NCBI GenBank assembly: GCA_030411725.1
Contig: MU839827.1
Coordinates: forward strand, 4,161,027-4,225,026
Origin: Echria macrotheca
Lineage: Eukaryota > Ascomycota > Sordariomycetes > Sordariales > Schizotheciaceae
Reading direction: 5' to 3'
DNA length: 64,000 nt
A program made the position numbers and the translations under genes. A model generated the notes under the pieces. The model ran no database searches. It saw only the letters and a list, made by a program, of their open reading frames with translations, and was not told the origin of the DNA. Positions 22,201 to 33,998 of this stretch are shown piece after piece. Each line of letters begins with the position of its first letter. The first letter of the stretch is position 1.

Positions 22201-25200
22201 CGACGCAAAACGCCTATGCCGCGGCCGCAGGACACAGGAACGACTGACTGCCTGTCTGTCGGCTCGGCGGTGGATGCGACAGGTCGTTTGAGATGTTTTG
22301 TTGCGGTGGTTACAGCGCATGAACCACGAACCACCAGCCCTCTTGTTCGACCATGGGAGAACTGGGTTATTGGAGGACGTGGAAACGTGGGATTTGTCTC
22401 GGTAGTGTAGGCGAGATGTTTTGCGCGAGGGACGATGGGTGATGGGTCATGGCTAGGCTATCCTATCATCGACTCTGGTGCGAGTTTGGGAGGCGGGGTG
22501 GGAATGATTCAACATGATGAACAGGGTAGGTAATAAACGTGAAGGACCCGGGTGGGTGGAGGAGGTGTGAGGTGAATGGTGGGTGGGACTGCATAATGGT
22601 TTGATCACGTTTTTTTCTTCTTTCCTACATGCTCCGTCCTGCCGCTGTGATGGGGCCTGGTGAAGGGAGCTAGTAACCAGAGATGGATCCCAGACGGGTA
22701 GTGTACGGAGTAGTGTAGCGCAAGCATGAAAAACAAAACGTGCCTCGCTTCTGCAACAGACCAACGTACATTCATCACGCTCAGTCACATCTAGATTTAT
22801 CAGAGATAAAATATTCCATGTACCCGCCGCAGCCCCAAACCCATAACCATAATGCAAGCGCTCGTGCTGGATCTCGCATAGTTGATTTTCAATATCACAC
22901 CCTTCACCCCCTCACTCCTGCTGCCCCTCAGCGGGATACGGGAGGGAGTGACGGGGAAGGGAGGATGTGATTCGGGTGTGATGCGGTTAGCGCGGTCCGG
23001 CCAATCGCGGAGGTTTCCTGGACAAGTCCCCGTGGTCCCCTCACTTGAGCATTGCGTGTGTGTATCGTATCGTGTAGATCGATTTTTCTTTTCTTTTTTT
23101 TCTTTTTCTCAAAAAAATTGATGTGTTTCTTTTGGGGGGGGCCTCTCGGGTAGAAGAGATATATATGTGTACATAAAAGGACTAAAGGGTGTTGTTGTTG
23201 AGTGGTTGTGGCTTCTTGGTTTGAGGGAGTTGAGAGAGAGACTGCCGATCTCGGAGGTTTTGGGGGGCTAGGGGGTTGATCTCTTGGCTAGCAGGTGGTG
23301 ATAAGATCCCGCAGCGCGAGGTGTGTGATGAAACGGTGATTAGATTTGGGGCTTTTTTATTCCGATGTCGATCCTTAGGTCTAGAGTTGAGTAGAGTAGG
23401 GGTTTGGTTTGGGGATCATCAGGGGTATTGCGCACCTGTTGGAGACAGAGCCTCTGCGGATCGCGAACTCTTTGCAGGAAGAGAGTGTTGGTTGTTCAGT
23501 GTCGATGCCCAAGTCCTCTCCAACATACAGATTACAGAGCTGCCTGGTAGGTAGTTGGAGAATGTAACGAGGTATCAAATTTCCCCGCCTCGCAACTGAG
23601 TTTTCGGGTATATCTGCAGGACATTTGAGGCGAGACTTTACATCTCATCATACATGTTGTAACGGCCAGCACGTCAGGTCTTGCAGGGCCACTTTGTAGG
23701 TCGCGAGCATTTAACTTGAGCGACACATTATTCGAGGTATGATAATACCCAACAATGTCTGAAGGGGGAAAATAGAGACTGCTGAGTTGTCCATCCCCCT
23801 ACCTACCTACCTACCGTCGGGCGTTCTTCCCCTCCTTTTCCCCTCCTTTTTACCTACCCCTCCGAACTAAGGTGTTGAAGTGTTGGTCAACTTCTTAGCT
23901 GGCCGTTGGGTTCCTAGCCTCGCGTGCTCTGGTTACAAAAAGGCGTGGTGGGTTTTGGCGTTGGTTGGCTGGAAAAGTTGCGGGGTGTGTGTGGGATGCT
24001 TTGCTGGCCGGGCATTGGGCTGCAATCTGGGTTTGTTTGTTGTCTGTTGCATCAGGGTCTTGAGATCGTGGGGTAAGAGCGGTAGAATTAAATGTGACTT
24101 GCGAATTTATCGATTTTTTGGGGGGAGCTGGTTGTATTTTGTTTGTTTCTGTGCTTGGGGCTGTTCCTGTTGCTGTTGGGCCTTGACTGTTTACATCCTC
24201 TGTCCGAGAGAGAGGGGTACCCACATGGGGATGTTCGAACGTGGTGAAGGAAGTTGAAAGAACGCAGATGGTAAGGCCGTTCTGATAGCTAGAGTTTGGT
24301 CGCCTACGTGTGACCGATAACTACTTGGTATATTTATAAGTGTAGGTCTCGAGGAAGCAGTTGACTATAAGCTGTGAGTTCCCGATTATAATCACATCTC
24401 CTGGTGCGGTGTTTGTACCCTTTCCAAGGTGTGGGCTCTCTCGATTCTCCTGACGGGTAGCCCATAACTTGAGCATGTCAGTTATGTCAGTGAAACTGTC
24501 AAGAAGGAAGTGAGCTTGATCCTAGCCCCTCGAGACTCTAAGCCTGACGGACGCCACATCCAACGCGGTTGACATACTCCAGAGTATTGAGATACTTGGC
24601 GGTAATACGTTGCTTTGCTGTCGCTCTGTTGATCAGATTCGTTCTCCTACTTTGTGTGTCTTGGGTGTCCTCGGCCTAAACACCCGAGCCGCGATTCTCT
24701 GAGACTTGGGACTGCTAGGGGCTGTTCCCGTGTATGCAATGACCGACAAGCCCTAAGAGGGATATACCAACATGTGGGTCTGAGCTATTATGTCGATGTT
24801 GGCAATGCTTGCATATGTCAACCAGTGTATTGACCCATAAATATTCAGTACCTTTCTAGTTTTCGACGGAGGCGACTATGGTATGTTCAGGAGGTTCGTG
24901 GATGAGCTATCTGATGCTCGCGATGCACAGCTACATACCTTACCATCTTCTTGTCTTATCGGGAAATCCGTTATAGTAGCGGAGAAACCCGGAGAGAAGA
25001 ATATAAATGCATCTCGACCCCGGAGACGATCCTCCTACAGAATACCCGGACTTGATGGTGGCCCACGGTCTGAATGAGTAGGAAGTAAAGTCAACGGTCG
25101 AAGCTACCGACTGTGTCAACGAGACATGGCTCTTCTCTATGTCCTCAAGCATCCGAACAAGACCTTTTACTACCCTAGTTCTGTTGTAAATCACAATATC

Positions 25201-25890
25201 TCTCCCATGTCGTGACACAGGCTGTCGCTACGTCTTGCTACACTATAACTACCACCTGCCCGGGATACGGGAATCGCCCCATCCGCCAGCGAGCTCTCCA
25301 TCTAACTCCCTGTCGTCTTCACTGTCTGACACGAACCAACAGTGTCGGTAAAGCTGCCTTATATCTCGCCGCCATTACCTGGTTTGCACCGCATATAGCT
25401 ACCCCTCGCCCTGTATCTTGTAGATGCCCAGTCCATAGGTCTCTTTGTGGAATTTACCAGGATATATGAGCCGAGATAGTTTCAAACCCCGAAGGCCGGA
25501 CAACTATGTCTCGCGGTCCCAGTATTACCCGGATGTCCCTTGCCCTGCTTAGATGGTCGTCTAATCCCCCCTCACAGTGATGTACGGATGTTCAAATGGT
25601 GTATACCCCCTGAATCTCCAACGTAAACACTCATTCTCTCGGCTATTTCGTCTTGCCCGGTTGAGGATACACCACAGTTGTGGGTCCATGGGTCCCCTTC
25701 CATCCACGACGAGGTAGCCCCCAGCACAAACTGCACAAACTGATTATATACACTGGATGTATCTTAAGGTTGTTAAACGGTGGGTTGTAACCGATTGTCA
25801 ATAAACGCTGTCACACCATCATCGGCCGTTGGATCCTGAGTCGACGCTCGCTCGTCTGACTATACTGGGCGGTTAGGACTACTAGTTGGA

Positions 25891-25960
25891 ATAGGCTGGC
25901 GCCAGTCAACTATTGTTCACTATTTCTGGCGCCGTCAATAGACCTTTGTGCGTGGCGGGA
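25891..25960. mobile_element. Possible LTR/leader relic with two GGCGCC primer-site-like motifs
   Basis: TGGCGCCAGTC (from 25897) and TGGCGCCGTC (from 25927) lie 30 bp apart. TGGCGCC is a known kind of tRNA primer-binding site following the 5' LTR of retrotransposons. Upstream, AATAAA occurs near 25800, as expected for an LTR R region. The surrounding 3 kb is less GC-rich than the rest and has no open frame. I could not find matching LTR ends or gag/pol, so this is at best an eroded fragment. Confidence 0.2.
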
Positions 25961-27903
25961 GCAGACAGAACTGTAGTTTGGGAAGGCGGCATAGGATGGA
26001 TGGACGGCCTGCCCGGGCTCGTCGTGTAAGGTGAGATGTTATGAGATAGATTCCTGGGGCATCCCAGTAATTCCCATACCCGTGGCACAATGTTCGTCCC
26101 CCCCCCGCCCCAAGAGTAAGAGCTGAGAGGTTGAGAGGTGAGCAAGAGCGTCCGTCTGTTTACAATACTAAGAGACTCTACCTGGATAAGTATACCAGGC
26201 CATTCCCGGGCTTCAGCTTATTCAACCCGACATCGTAACTCTTGCCCATGCCCCAGAAGGCGGCGAATATTTCCCTACACGGCGTGATATAGGGGCGTGA
26301 TGTGGTTATATCCCGGCCCGATCTGAGTCAAGATCCCTTTCGCAAGATCAATAAGGGGAGGAAGCGTTCTCCGGAGAGCTGGAGCCAGGGTGCTCAAGCA
26401 GGCTGATCCCTCGATCGCAGTTGTCTGCGTCTAGCAGAGGCAGGGACGGGGCAAGATATGGAACGAGGACTAAAACGGTGGGGAATCCAGCAATATGGTC
26501 CGCGTGGAGAGAGTTCGTGCTGTATGTGTTGTATTCTCTATATCTCTTCTTAACACCGACATAGCATCACTTACCTAGATATTCAAGAGCCATGCCAGAT
26601 ATGACGAGACGAGGCCAGAAAGAAAAGCATGAAGACAAGGGCAACGAACGGCCTTGGACTTTCATCCAAAACCTCCGCTCGCAGGACACAAGCCATGTGA
26701 TGTGAACCAAGCATCGTCCCTACATTCGGCGCGTACCTATCTAAGACGACTCTAAGACGACTCTAACACGATCACAACGTCAAACAGCGGTATCTGCGCA
26801 GCCAGTAGCTCGTCGAATCCGTACCAAGTCCCACTGAAGAGCCAACTGCCGACCTGCCATCGGCCTGAAAAGCATGATCATTATGTTTCTCAGAAAGGAG
26901 GTATCACTGGGAAACTTCCACGGGGGAGATGCCATAAAGTGCAAAGTCAAGACTGCGTCTTTTCTCATAATAGGAGATAACTACGGCCAGAGGCCATGCT
27001 TGCTTTCTCCCACGTAGGCTATACTTACATACCTACCGCCTCCGCCTTGTATTACCCCCGCTCTTATACTCCTGCACACCGACTCTTACCAAGGCATGGC
27101 GAAATAGGAGAGAACGCCTAGAGACGCGTATACCTACCTGACTGCCGCAGTTGACGTGAGACACTTTTGTGTTCCAAGCCCAGGCGGTAAGCATACTACT
27201 TATGGAGCCCATCCTCCCTGTTTTAACGGTGGAAGATCATTGCGAGGGTATGATATTTCACCCGTCCGCGTCCAGCTGAACAGTTGGAACACCGCAGACA
27301 GAGTCGAGTCGTGGCGGCGTATGAAGAAGCCAGACCCTTCAATGTAGGTAAGAGGATCTCAAGATATATGCGGCCCGTCAGGTGCAAACATGACATGCGC
27401 CAGTTCGTACTCGATCAACAGTGCGGTAAAGGTACAGCTGCGTGAAGGCAAAAAAGGCTTGAGATGAACTAAAAGAAGCCAGCTGGGCAAAGCGATGTGG
27501 ATAGGTAGACAGCCACATCAGGAAAAGGACAGAAACCAGAACCGACCGCCTGGTACAAACGAACCTACCCAGAAAGGCAAACAACACAAGTCGAACAAAC
27601 GCCGTATAGCCCCACAGGACATGAGACATCTGCGATCTTTCCAGCACAGGAAAGAAACCAGAGAGAGACCAAGGAAAGCCACAAAACCAGGGAAGAAGAA
27701 GAAGAACCCCGAAGAAGAAGAACAACAAGAAGAAGCCGTTGAACTTTAGGAGTCAGACGCAGTGGCAGACGAGACGCATGCGCAAGCAAGCCATAGGTAA
27801 CCAAACGCGCAGGCCTCTCCTTGAATATCGCATCTAACCGCCGCCCATACAAGACAGACAGCAAAGACAAGACAGTTAGGTACGACGCCGGGAATCCGAG
27901 CAG

Positions 27904-27940
27904 AAGAAATCCGGTAGTGGTTCGAACCCACCTTTCCCCT
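27904..27940. other. Isolated Pol III B-box-like sequence
   Basis: GTGGTTCGAACCCAC (about 27917-27931) forms a T-arm-like hairpin and contains GGTTCGAACC, a perfect B-box match. No acceptor stem, D-arm or A box can be placed around it on either strand, so it is not an intact tRNA. It may be a tRNA-derived remnant or chance. Confidence 0.2.
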
Positions 27941-30900
27941 TCCCTCCCCCAGCTTGTTCTCCTCACAGAGACACCAAGTGGCCCCTCCCCGGGAAGCAGC
28001 GGCCGCGGCTCCACCCGGATTAGATAGAGTACCTAGATCGAGTAGAGGGAGGGAGGGAGGGAGGTGAAGGGTAGGTAGATAGGTAGTGTTAACGGCCGTA
28101 GCCGTAGCCGTCGCGGGTCTCGGCAGGGATCAACGAACGAAACCAACAAGGTTGATTAAACAGATATTCCTAGGTAGGTAGTTTGCTAGGTACTCCGTAC
28201 CTACTTTTAACCTAGCAAGTATATCCGTATTCCCTTCCTTTCTTCAGCCCTTCTGGTCGTCTTTTTTCTCCTTGTCTCAGCTCTTCATAACAAGTTAAAA
28301 AAACAAAAGTTCCACCTCTCTCTCAGCTGTGTCGCCGGGAACCGAAACGGCCATGCTACTACTGACCCTTGGAGCTGATGGTGATCAAAAAGAGGTGAAG
28401 TGCATTACCGAGGCGATCGCCCAGAGAGAAGGACCCCCGCTTGGCGTTACCCAAAAGGGTAATGAAGGATCGGGGATAGCAGATGTGATAGTGACGGCTC
28501 ACTCATGCCATAACTAACTACGAGAATAGAGTAGAACCCAGGTCAGGTCCCTGCTCGACAACTTCCAATTCTTGAGCTAGCTGAAGTCTTACATATGGAT
28601 CTCAAATGTCCCCCCTCCCCGGCTCTGCCGTGCCGTACTCGGGCAGCCGGAGGAGCATGGTCGCATTTTCGGCCGGCCTTTGGGGAAGGGGAGGGGCAAA
28701 TAATCGCCGTCTCATCGCCGCTTCGCCGCCTCGACGCCGGAGATCTGGCTGACATGCCAGGTCATCAGGGCCGGTTTGTCGTCGTCGTCAACCCATATAT
28801 ATCCCCACATCAAGTACGGTTGTATTCTCTCTCGGAAAGAAAGAAAAAAAAACATGAAACTTTGGTGTTGTACGAAAACGCCCCAATGCTGGAGCCTGTT
28901 GTTGATGTCTCGGACTACCTTATGTACATGTGGGCATGGCTTTCGTCACATTACTTTGATGCCGGGCTCGGCACAAGCGGGCGGGCGGTGAGGAAGGAGC
29001 CTATCTGGAATCAGAGATTTCTGCTGCTGGATGGTGGAAGGTGCGGTGCGGAGATGGCGATGGGAAAGAGAGACCGGGGAAAGCTGAGGCAAATGGCGTG
29101 AGTGATACAAAAAGTCATCACATCCAGCCCATGATCCTCCTCCTCCGCAGACATGCAAACGGTGGGGCTTGCCCTTTTGAGAGTGGTCGATGTTCGAAGT
29201 GCCATGCTTCGCTCGCACGCTGCTGCTGCAGCCGCCATGTGATTGTGATGAGTGGCAGCCAGCCAGCAGAAATGCCCGCTGCGTTATGCGTGGCTTTTGG
29301 GGACCTGGATACGCATCCGTAATCGCCACGATAATGTTTACTTTGTCGTGGCTGTTGATGTATTGTACCATATCCATATATGCCCTGAAAGGCGTGGGCG
29401 TTGCCAATTGCAACGCCATTGTTACCCTGATCAAACTTGCGCAATTATAAAACTTTTGACCCCGCGGGCGTAGAATGACGCGCCGCCAGCCCCACGACAT
29501 GTTTGTCATTGTCGACCGAGACAGCCCAACGCCATCTCTCGGACACACCATCGGGACTCTACCGGAATTGCTGTTCGGGAGCCCGACCAGGATGTCCCGC
29601 TCTCGGAGGGCAGAAAAGAGGAAAGACGTGAGCTCGGCAGACCCCTGCTCGACGACATGGGACGAGACAGCCATTCCTGCGCCCCCGCCTTTTGCGCTCA
29701 ACGACGCCGTCGAGGCCCGCTGCTCGGCCGCGCTCAGACACACACACTCACACCCGGGTGGCCTGCTATCCTGGTCTATCAAATCTGACAAGTTCGCCAT
29801 GGACTGAACGAAGCGAGTCTTGTTGTCAATGCCAAATCTGAGTGGTACTTTGCCAATGACGAACTGCGCTGCTGCAGGCTCGGGATGGCTCAGGGGGAAT
29901 ACGGAGAGAGACAAAGAGATCTGCCGCGTGTGTGCTTCTCGTCTCTTGGCGAGCTGTGCCAGCTCTGGCCTGCGGGGGGCTTACTTACACACACGGCGGA
30001 GCTTTCCGGAGGAGCATCTCGAGCCTGATAACGTCAAGTGAAACAGCGTGGCCGAGCATTTTGTGTAGCTTGTTGGACGTGGGATAAAGTAGTCGAGGTG
30101 GGACGGCATGCGGTCTGGAAGTCCATGTCAGGAACGCGAACGGCCCAGAGGTAGGGCAACCATTCAGCAGAGGTCGTCATTGGCCTGCCCAACGCGACCA
30201 CCTGCTGCCGAGAGCGAGTTGAGAGGGCGTGTCCTGCAAGGCGGGCCACCGCATGGCCACCCAAGGGACGGTGTTGCTGCTGCTTGGGTGCAACCCATCG
30301 TCATCGTCGTCTACACGTAAAGTGAGTGAATCTCTGCAAAGTCCTGTGTTTCTCGATATCAAATTCTGGGTGTTCGCCCCTGGTCCGCCGCGAATCCCTG
30401 CCCCGACAAGCCCGTCGCGCAATTTGGCCCTTGTTCTCGGATCGAGCTCACAACCTCGATTGCTTGACATGGTGCATGGGCCCTTTCAAGTAAGATTGAC
30501 TTTTTCACGATCCAGCGGCACAAGCGGCAACCAACGGTCGACGGGATCAATGGCTCGCGGCCGTGCTGCAAACCATCTTGGCCAAGACGAATCGGATTCC
30601 CCAGGCCCAGGCCAGCACGAGAATACGACTCCCGACGACAGCCGATCTGCCAATGAGTATGCCAATGATTGGAATATGCCAATGGTTGGAGTTCGGGTCC
30701 TGCATTGAAACGATGTCCAAACACCAGTGCCTGATGCCGTCAATTTACCTCTTTCCACGACAACGGGGTCCTGTGCTGCCGGGTATGCGAGTTAATCTCG
30801 ACGCTGGCCGTTGGTGGGGTGCGAGCCACAAGCCAACAAGCTCCCGCAGCTCCCAGGGCTGCAAGCAAGATCCAACCTTGAAGGGCCTCGAGTTCGTTGT

Positions 30901-33813
30901 GGGGGGAGGAGGGGCATGGCGATGCTGCGTGGTTCCTGGACCCAACAACCACGGCCAACCACACGTCGTCCATTCCACAATTCCATATTCCAAACCGCAT
31001 GAATCGTTTTTCAGGGCGCCGCATCCCATCGGCCCCGCGATATTCTCCTGTCCGATGCCCAGTCGCGAGATGTCCGCCGCAGTCTGGAGTTTTGCAATTT
31101 GCACGACCAACCAACTCCCCGAGCTCCCCTAGCCTAGCTCCATCGGCCTGCTGCTGCTGCTCACTGTGAGTGATGCCGGCGCGGGTCATGCCGCCCGGGG
31201 CCGCGCTGAAGATCAGTACTCTAGCCACGGGCAGCGATTTAAAATCCCCCGGGGGCCCTGTGCGTGCGCCAGGGCCGGGAAGGGCATGGCATGGCAGCGG
31301 GAGCATTCCGGGTAGACACGAAGCAGCAAGCGAGCCGATCTGGTCTTCTCCAACCCATCTCCAACACCAACTAACCAAGGACTAACGGCTGATAACTCCA
31401 TCGCGTGCGGTCAGAGCTGGTCAGAGGGGCCCCCTTTTATTATAGCCGCCAAATGTGCCCATGGTGCCGGAGGTGGTCATGATGGCGGCAGTCCCGTTGA
31501 GTGTGTGCAGCAACCTGCAGCAGCGTGGTTCCCGGTACGAGCCCGCCGTCGTGTCGAGGCGACCGTGTTGCATCTGGCCAGTATCGAGTACTTTGGCCAG
31601 CTGCTTTGTGGCATTGCGGACGTGCCATTGGCCCATTGTTTGTGGGCGGGAAAGCATTTTGACTCGACGAACAATAGGATAATAACGCAAGTGGCCGTCG
31701 AGAGATCGAGGGCGGGATGGGCGATAAAACCCCGGTCGCCAGCGTGATAGCAGCCGTGATTGGTGCTGTCCTGTCAGGGATGGGCCTGCCAGTCGGTCGC
31801 GGGCGCTTAGCCGTGCGAACCCTTGGTCCCCCGCCGCCGCCAAGTCTCCACACCCCGCTGCCCAACCACGCGCACGTCCTGCTCTGTCCGGATGCCATCG
31901 TTACGAGCAACCGGCGGCCGCTGCTTCGATTCGACCAGCCAGAGCCCGGTGGAACAAGCAGCGTGACGAGGTGAGATGGGGACATGCGCATTCGACGGAC
32001 CAGCACGGGCACGAGCAGCAGCACTAGCAAGAATTAGCAGCAGGAACAGCAGGAGGGACGACGGCCGGGAAGGATTCAAGCAGCTCGGCAGAACTGGTGC
32101 GATTTCGGGTCGCATTGGAGATCAAAGATCACCCTCTGCAAATCGAGCCAAAAAAGCAATGGCGATGTTCTGCGCCGACATGGCACCCTCGCAGAACCAA
32201 ACTCGAGAGAGGGTCCGGGCAGCATGCCGGTCGGCCAGTATCACCGCTGTCCGCGCTGAAAGGGCAAGTCGGGGCACACACGGCGGTGTACACCTACGCG
32301 GGGTGCTGCAGGGATTCGGCATTCGTGCAGCTCATGCCCAAAACGTACTGTTTGCCCTGCCCGAGCTCCCTCGGACCGGGCCTCGCCTTTTCTCGCCCCC
32401 TCCTGGCGATCGCGTGATGCCTGACAGCGGATGCTAGCAGCCTGCGCGGTCTGGAGGCCTTCAGGGCCGTTGTCGTTGGCCCGGAGCCGTTGACAGGAAG
32501 CGGCCCATGGGCAGATAGACCGAACGACTGATGCTGGAAACTGGTCATCCGGGCTTGAGCTTTCGCGCAGCTCCGCAGTCGCAACGAAATGCTACTCGCC
32601 GGCACGCAAAAAGCAGTCGGCGGGGCTAATTATGGCAAATATTGGATGTACCATGTACGCCTGCCAGCGTAGGCCAACCAGGTTGCCCGGTACCTCACCG
32701 CGACCCCCGGGGACGGGAGCATTGAAGAAGCAGCACTGCGGGGACGTCGGCCAGACGGTGTGCTCCTGCAGAGCACCCCTGGCTGCTTGCTGCTTGCTGC
32801 TCATTCTTGTTTCCACGCAGCCTCACTCGGCGAGGAAGACGTCGCAACTGGATAGCTAGCTAGCTCGCTACTGGAAGCGGTCCGCATCCGCCATCCGCAG
32901 GCAGCGTGTGCTTTCTGCGTCTGCTTCTGGCTTGGACAGTCCTAATTTTACATGGCTGGCCTTGGTTAAGCGCTCTCGAGGGGTTGGGCTCGACTTATTT
33001 GCTGGCACACACCCGCGCGAAGCTCGTCTCTGCGTCTGTCTGCTGCGCTTCTCGAGCTTGCCTTTGCAGGAGCTGCTTCTCGACGCATTCCGCCGAAGAA
33101 GAGGGCAAAAGGAATCTGCCAACAGCACGCGGCTTATCTGCACGTCAAGCGCCGAGTCGACTGGCCCCCTTTGGCGACAACTCCCGCTTCCATGAGGCGA
33201 GGCGGGTAACTGCTCTTGCCGCCCCCATACAGTCTGCCCCCCTCCCCACCATACACACGCCCCCCCCTACCGACCGACCTTGGTTCCCTGCGTCTACGAC
33301 GGGGCCGGCGTCTGTCTGTCTGCTGTCTGCTGTCTCTCTAGAACGCACCCGCAGCTTGTTAACGTTCGCTACCTTCCCGTGCAACCGTCCCAGCCGAACC
33401 CAAGTCTCTTTTCCACCCCCCTTCCCCTTCAAACCTCTTTCCTTTTTTCCCACCACATCGCCATCGCCATCGCTCGCCCGCTCCGCGCCCGCGAACCCGC
33501 GACCCGCGACCGAATAGAGCACCCCCCGAACTCGACGACGACGGCGCCGATTCCACCGCGAGGCTCGACGAAACTGTAGCGCTTCCCTGTCGTCCGTCTC
33601 TGGCCCGTCCACACCCAAGAGGCCCAGCTGCCGTATGCCGGAACAGCTCGCGAAGCCGTCGGCATCCTAGGTGCACCGGAGAACGTGGAGGAACAACGGG
33701 GCCGGATACGAACATCGGGCTGTTCCATGTGATGAGCTGGGGCCCGGTCTGTGTTGCCTCACCGCCCGTCTTGGTCGGACAATTCCGAAGGGCCATATAA
33801 TTCCTGCCGCCCG

Positions 33814-33944
33814 GTACGTCCTCCATCTTGTGTTCCCTCGAACCCCGCAGTGTGCCGCCGGCCAGCCTGGGGCGCTGTCGTGACCATCCCGCAACCGCTC
33901 GCCAGGACGGAGAGGGAGATGCAGTGCTCTGACTAACTCGCCAG
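33814..33944 (+). other. Candidate 5'-UTR intron of the WD40 gene
   Basis: A GTACGT donor at 33814, a GACTAACTC branch point at about 33931 and a CCAG acceptor ending at 33944 form a typical 131-nt fungal intron. It lies 54 bp upstream of the WD40 start codon, within otherwise C/T-rich leader sequence. It does not affect the protein. Confidence 0.45.
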
Positions 33945-33998
33945 ACCTTGTCTCGCAAAGATCTTGTTCCAGGGAGACTCGGACTTAACTAGGCCACC

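Larger units (their letters stand above)
16274..33998. other. Gene desert of about 17.7 kb
   Basis: I found no frame with convincing protein character on either strand. Long frames exist (up to 297 codons at 16239-17132, minus) but read as GC-composition artefacts: Arg/Pro/Ala/Ser-rich, without ordered hydrophobic pattern, and overlapping frames on both strands. The stretch is mostly GC-rich single-copy-looking sequence. A tract of lower GC at about 24.0-27.4 kb contains the possible LTR relic. The last kilobase is C-rich promoter-like sequence for the WD40 gene. Undetected non-coding transcripts or very fragmented genes remain possible. Confidence 0.55.

Noticed and set aside
27904..27940. 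Intact tRNA gene around the GGTTCGAACC hairpin
   Set aside because: No acceptor stem, D-arm or anticodon arm can be built on either strand.
29475..29807. 110-codon plus-strand frame
   Set aside because: It is Arg/Ser/Pro-rich, has no splice partner and overlaps a longer meaningless frame on the minus strand.
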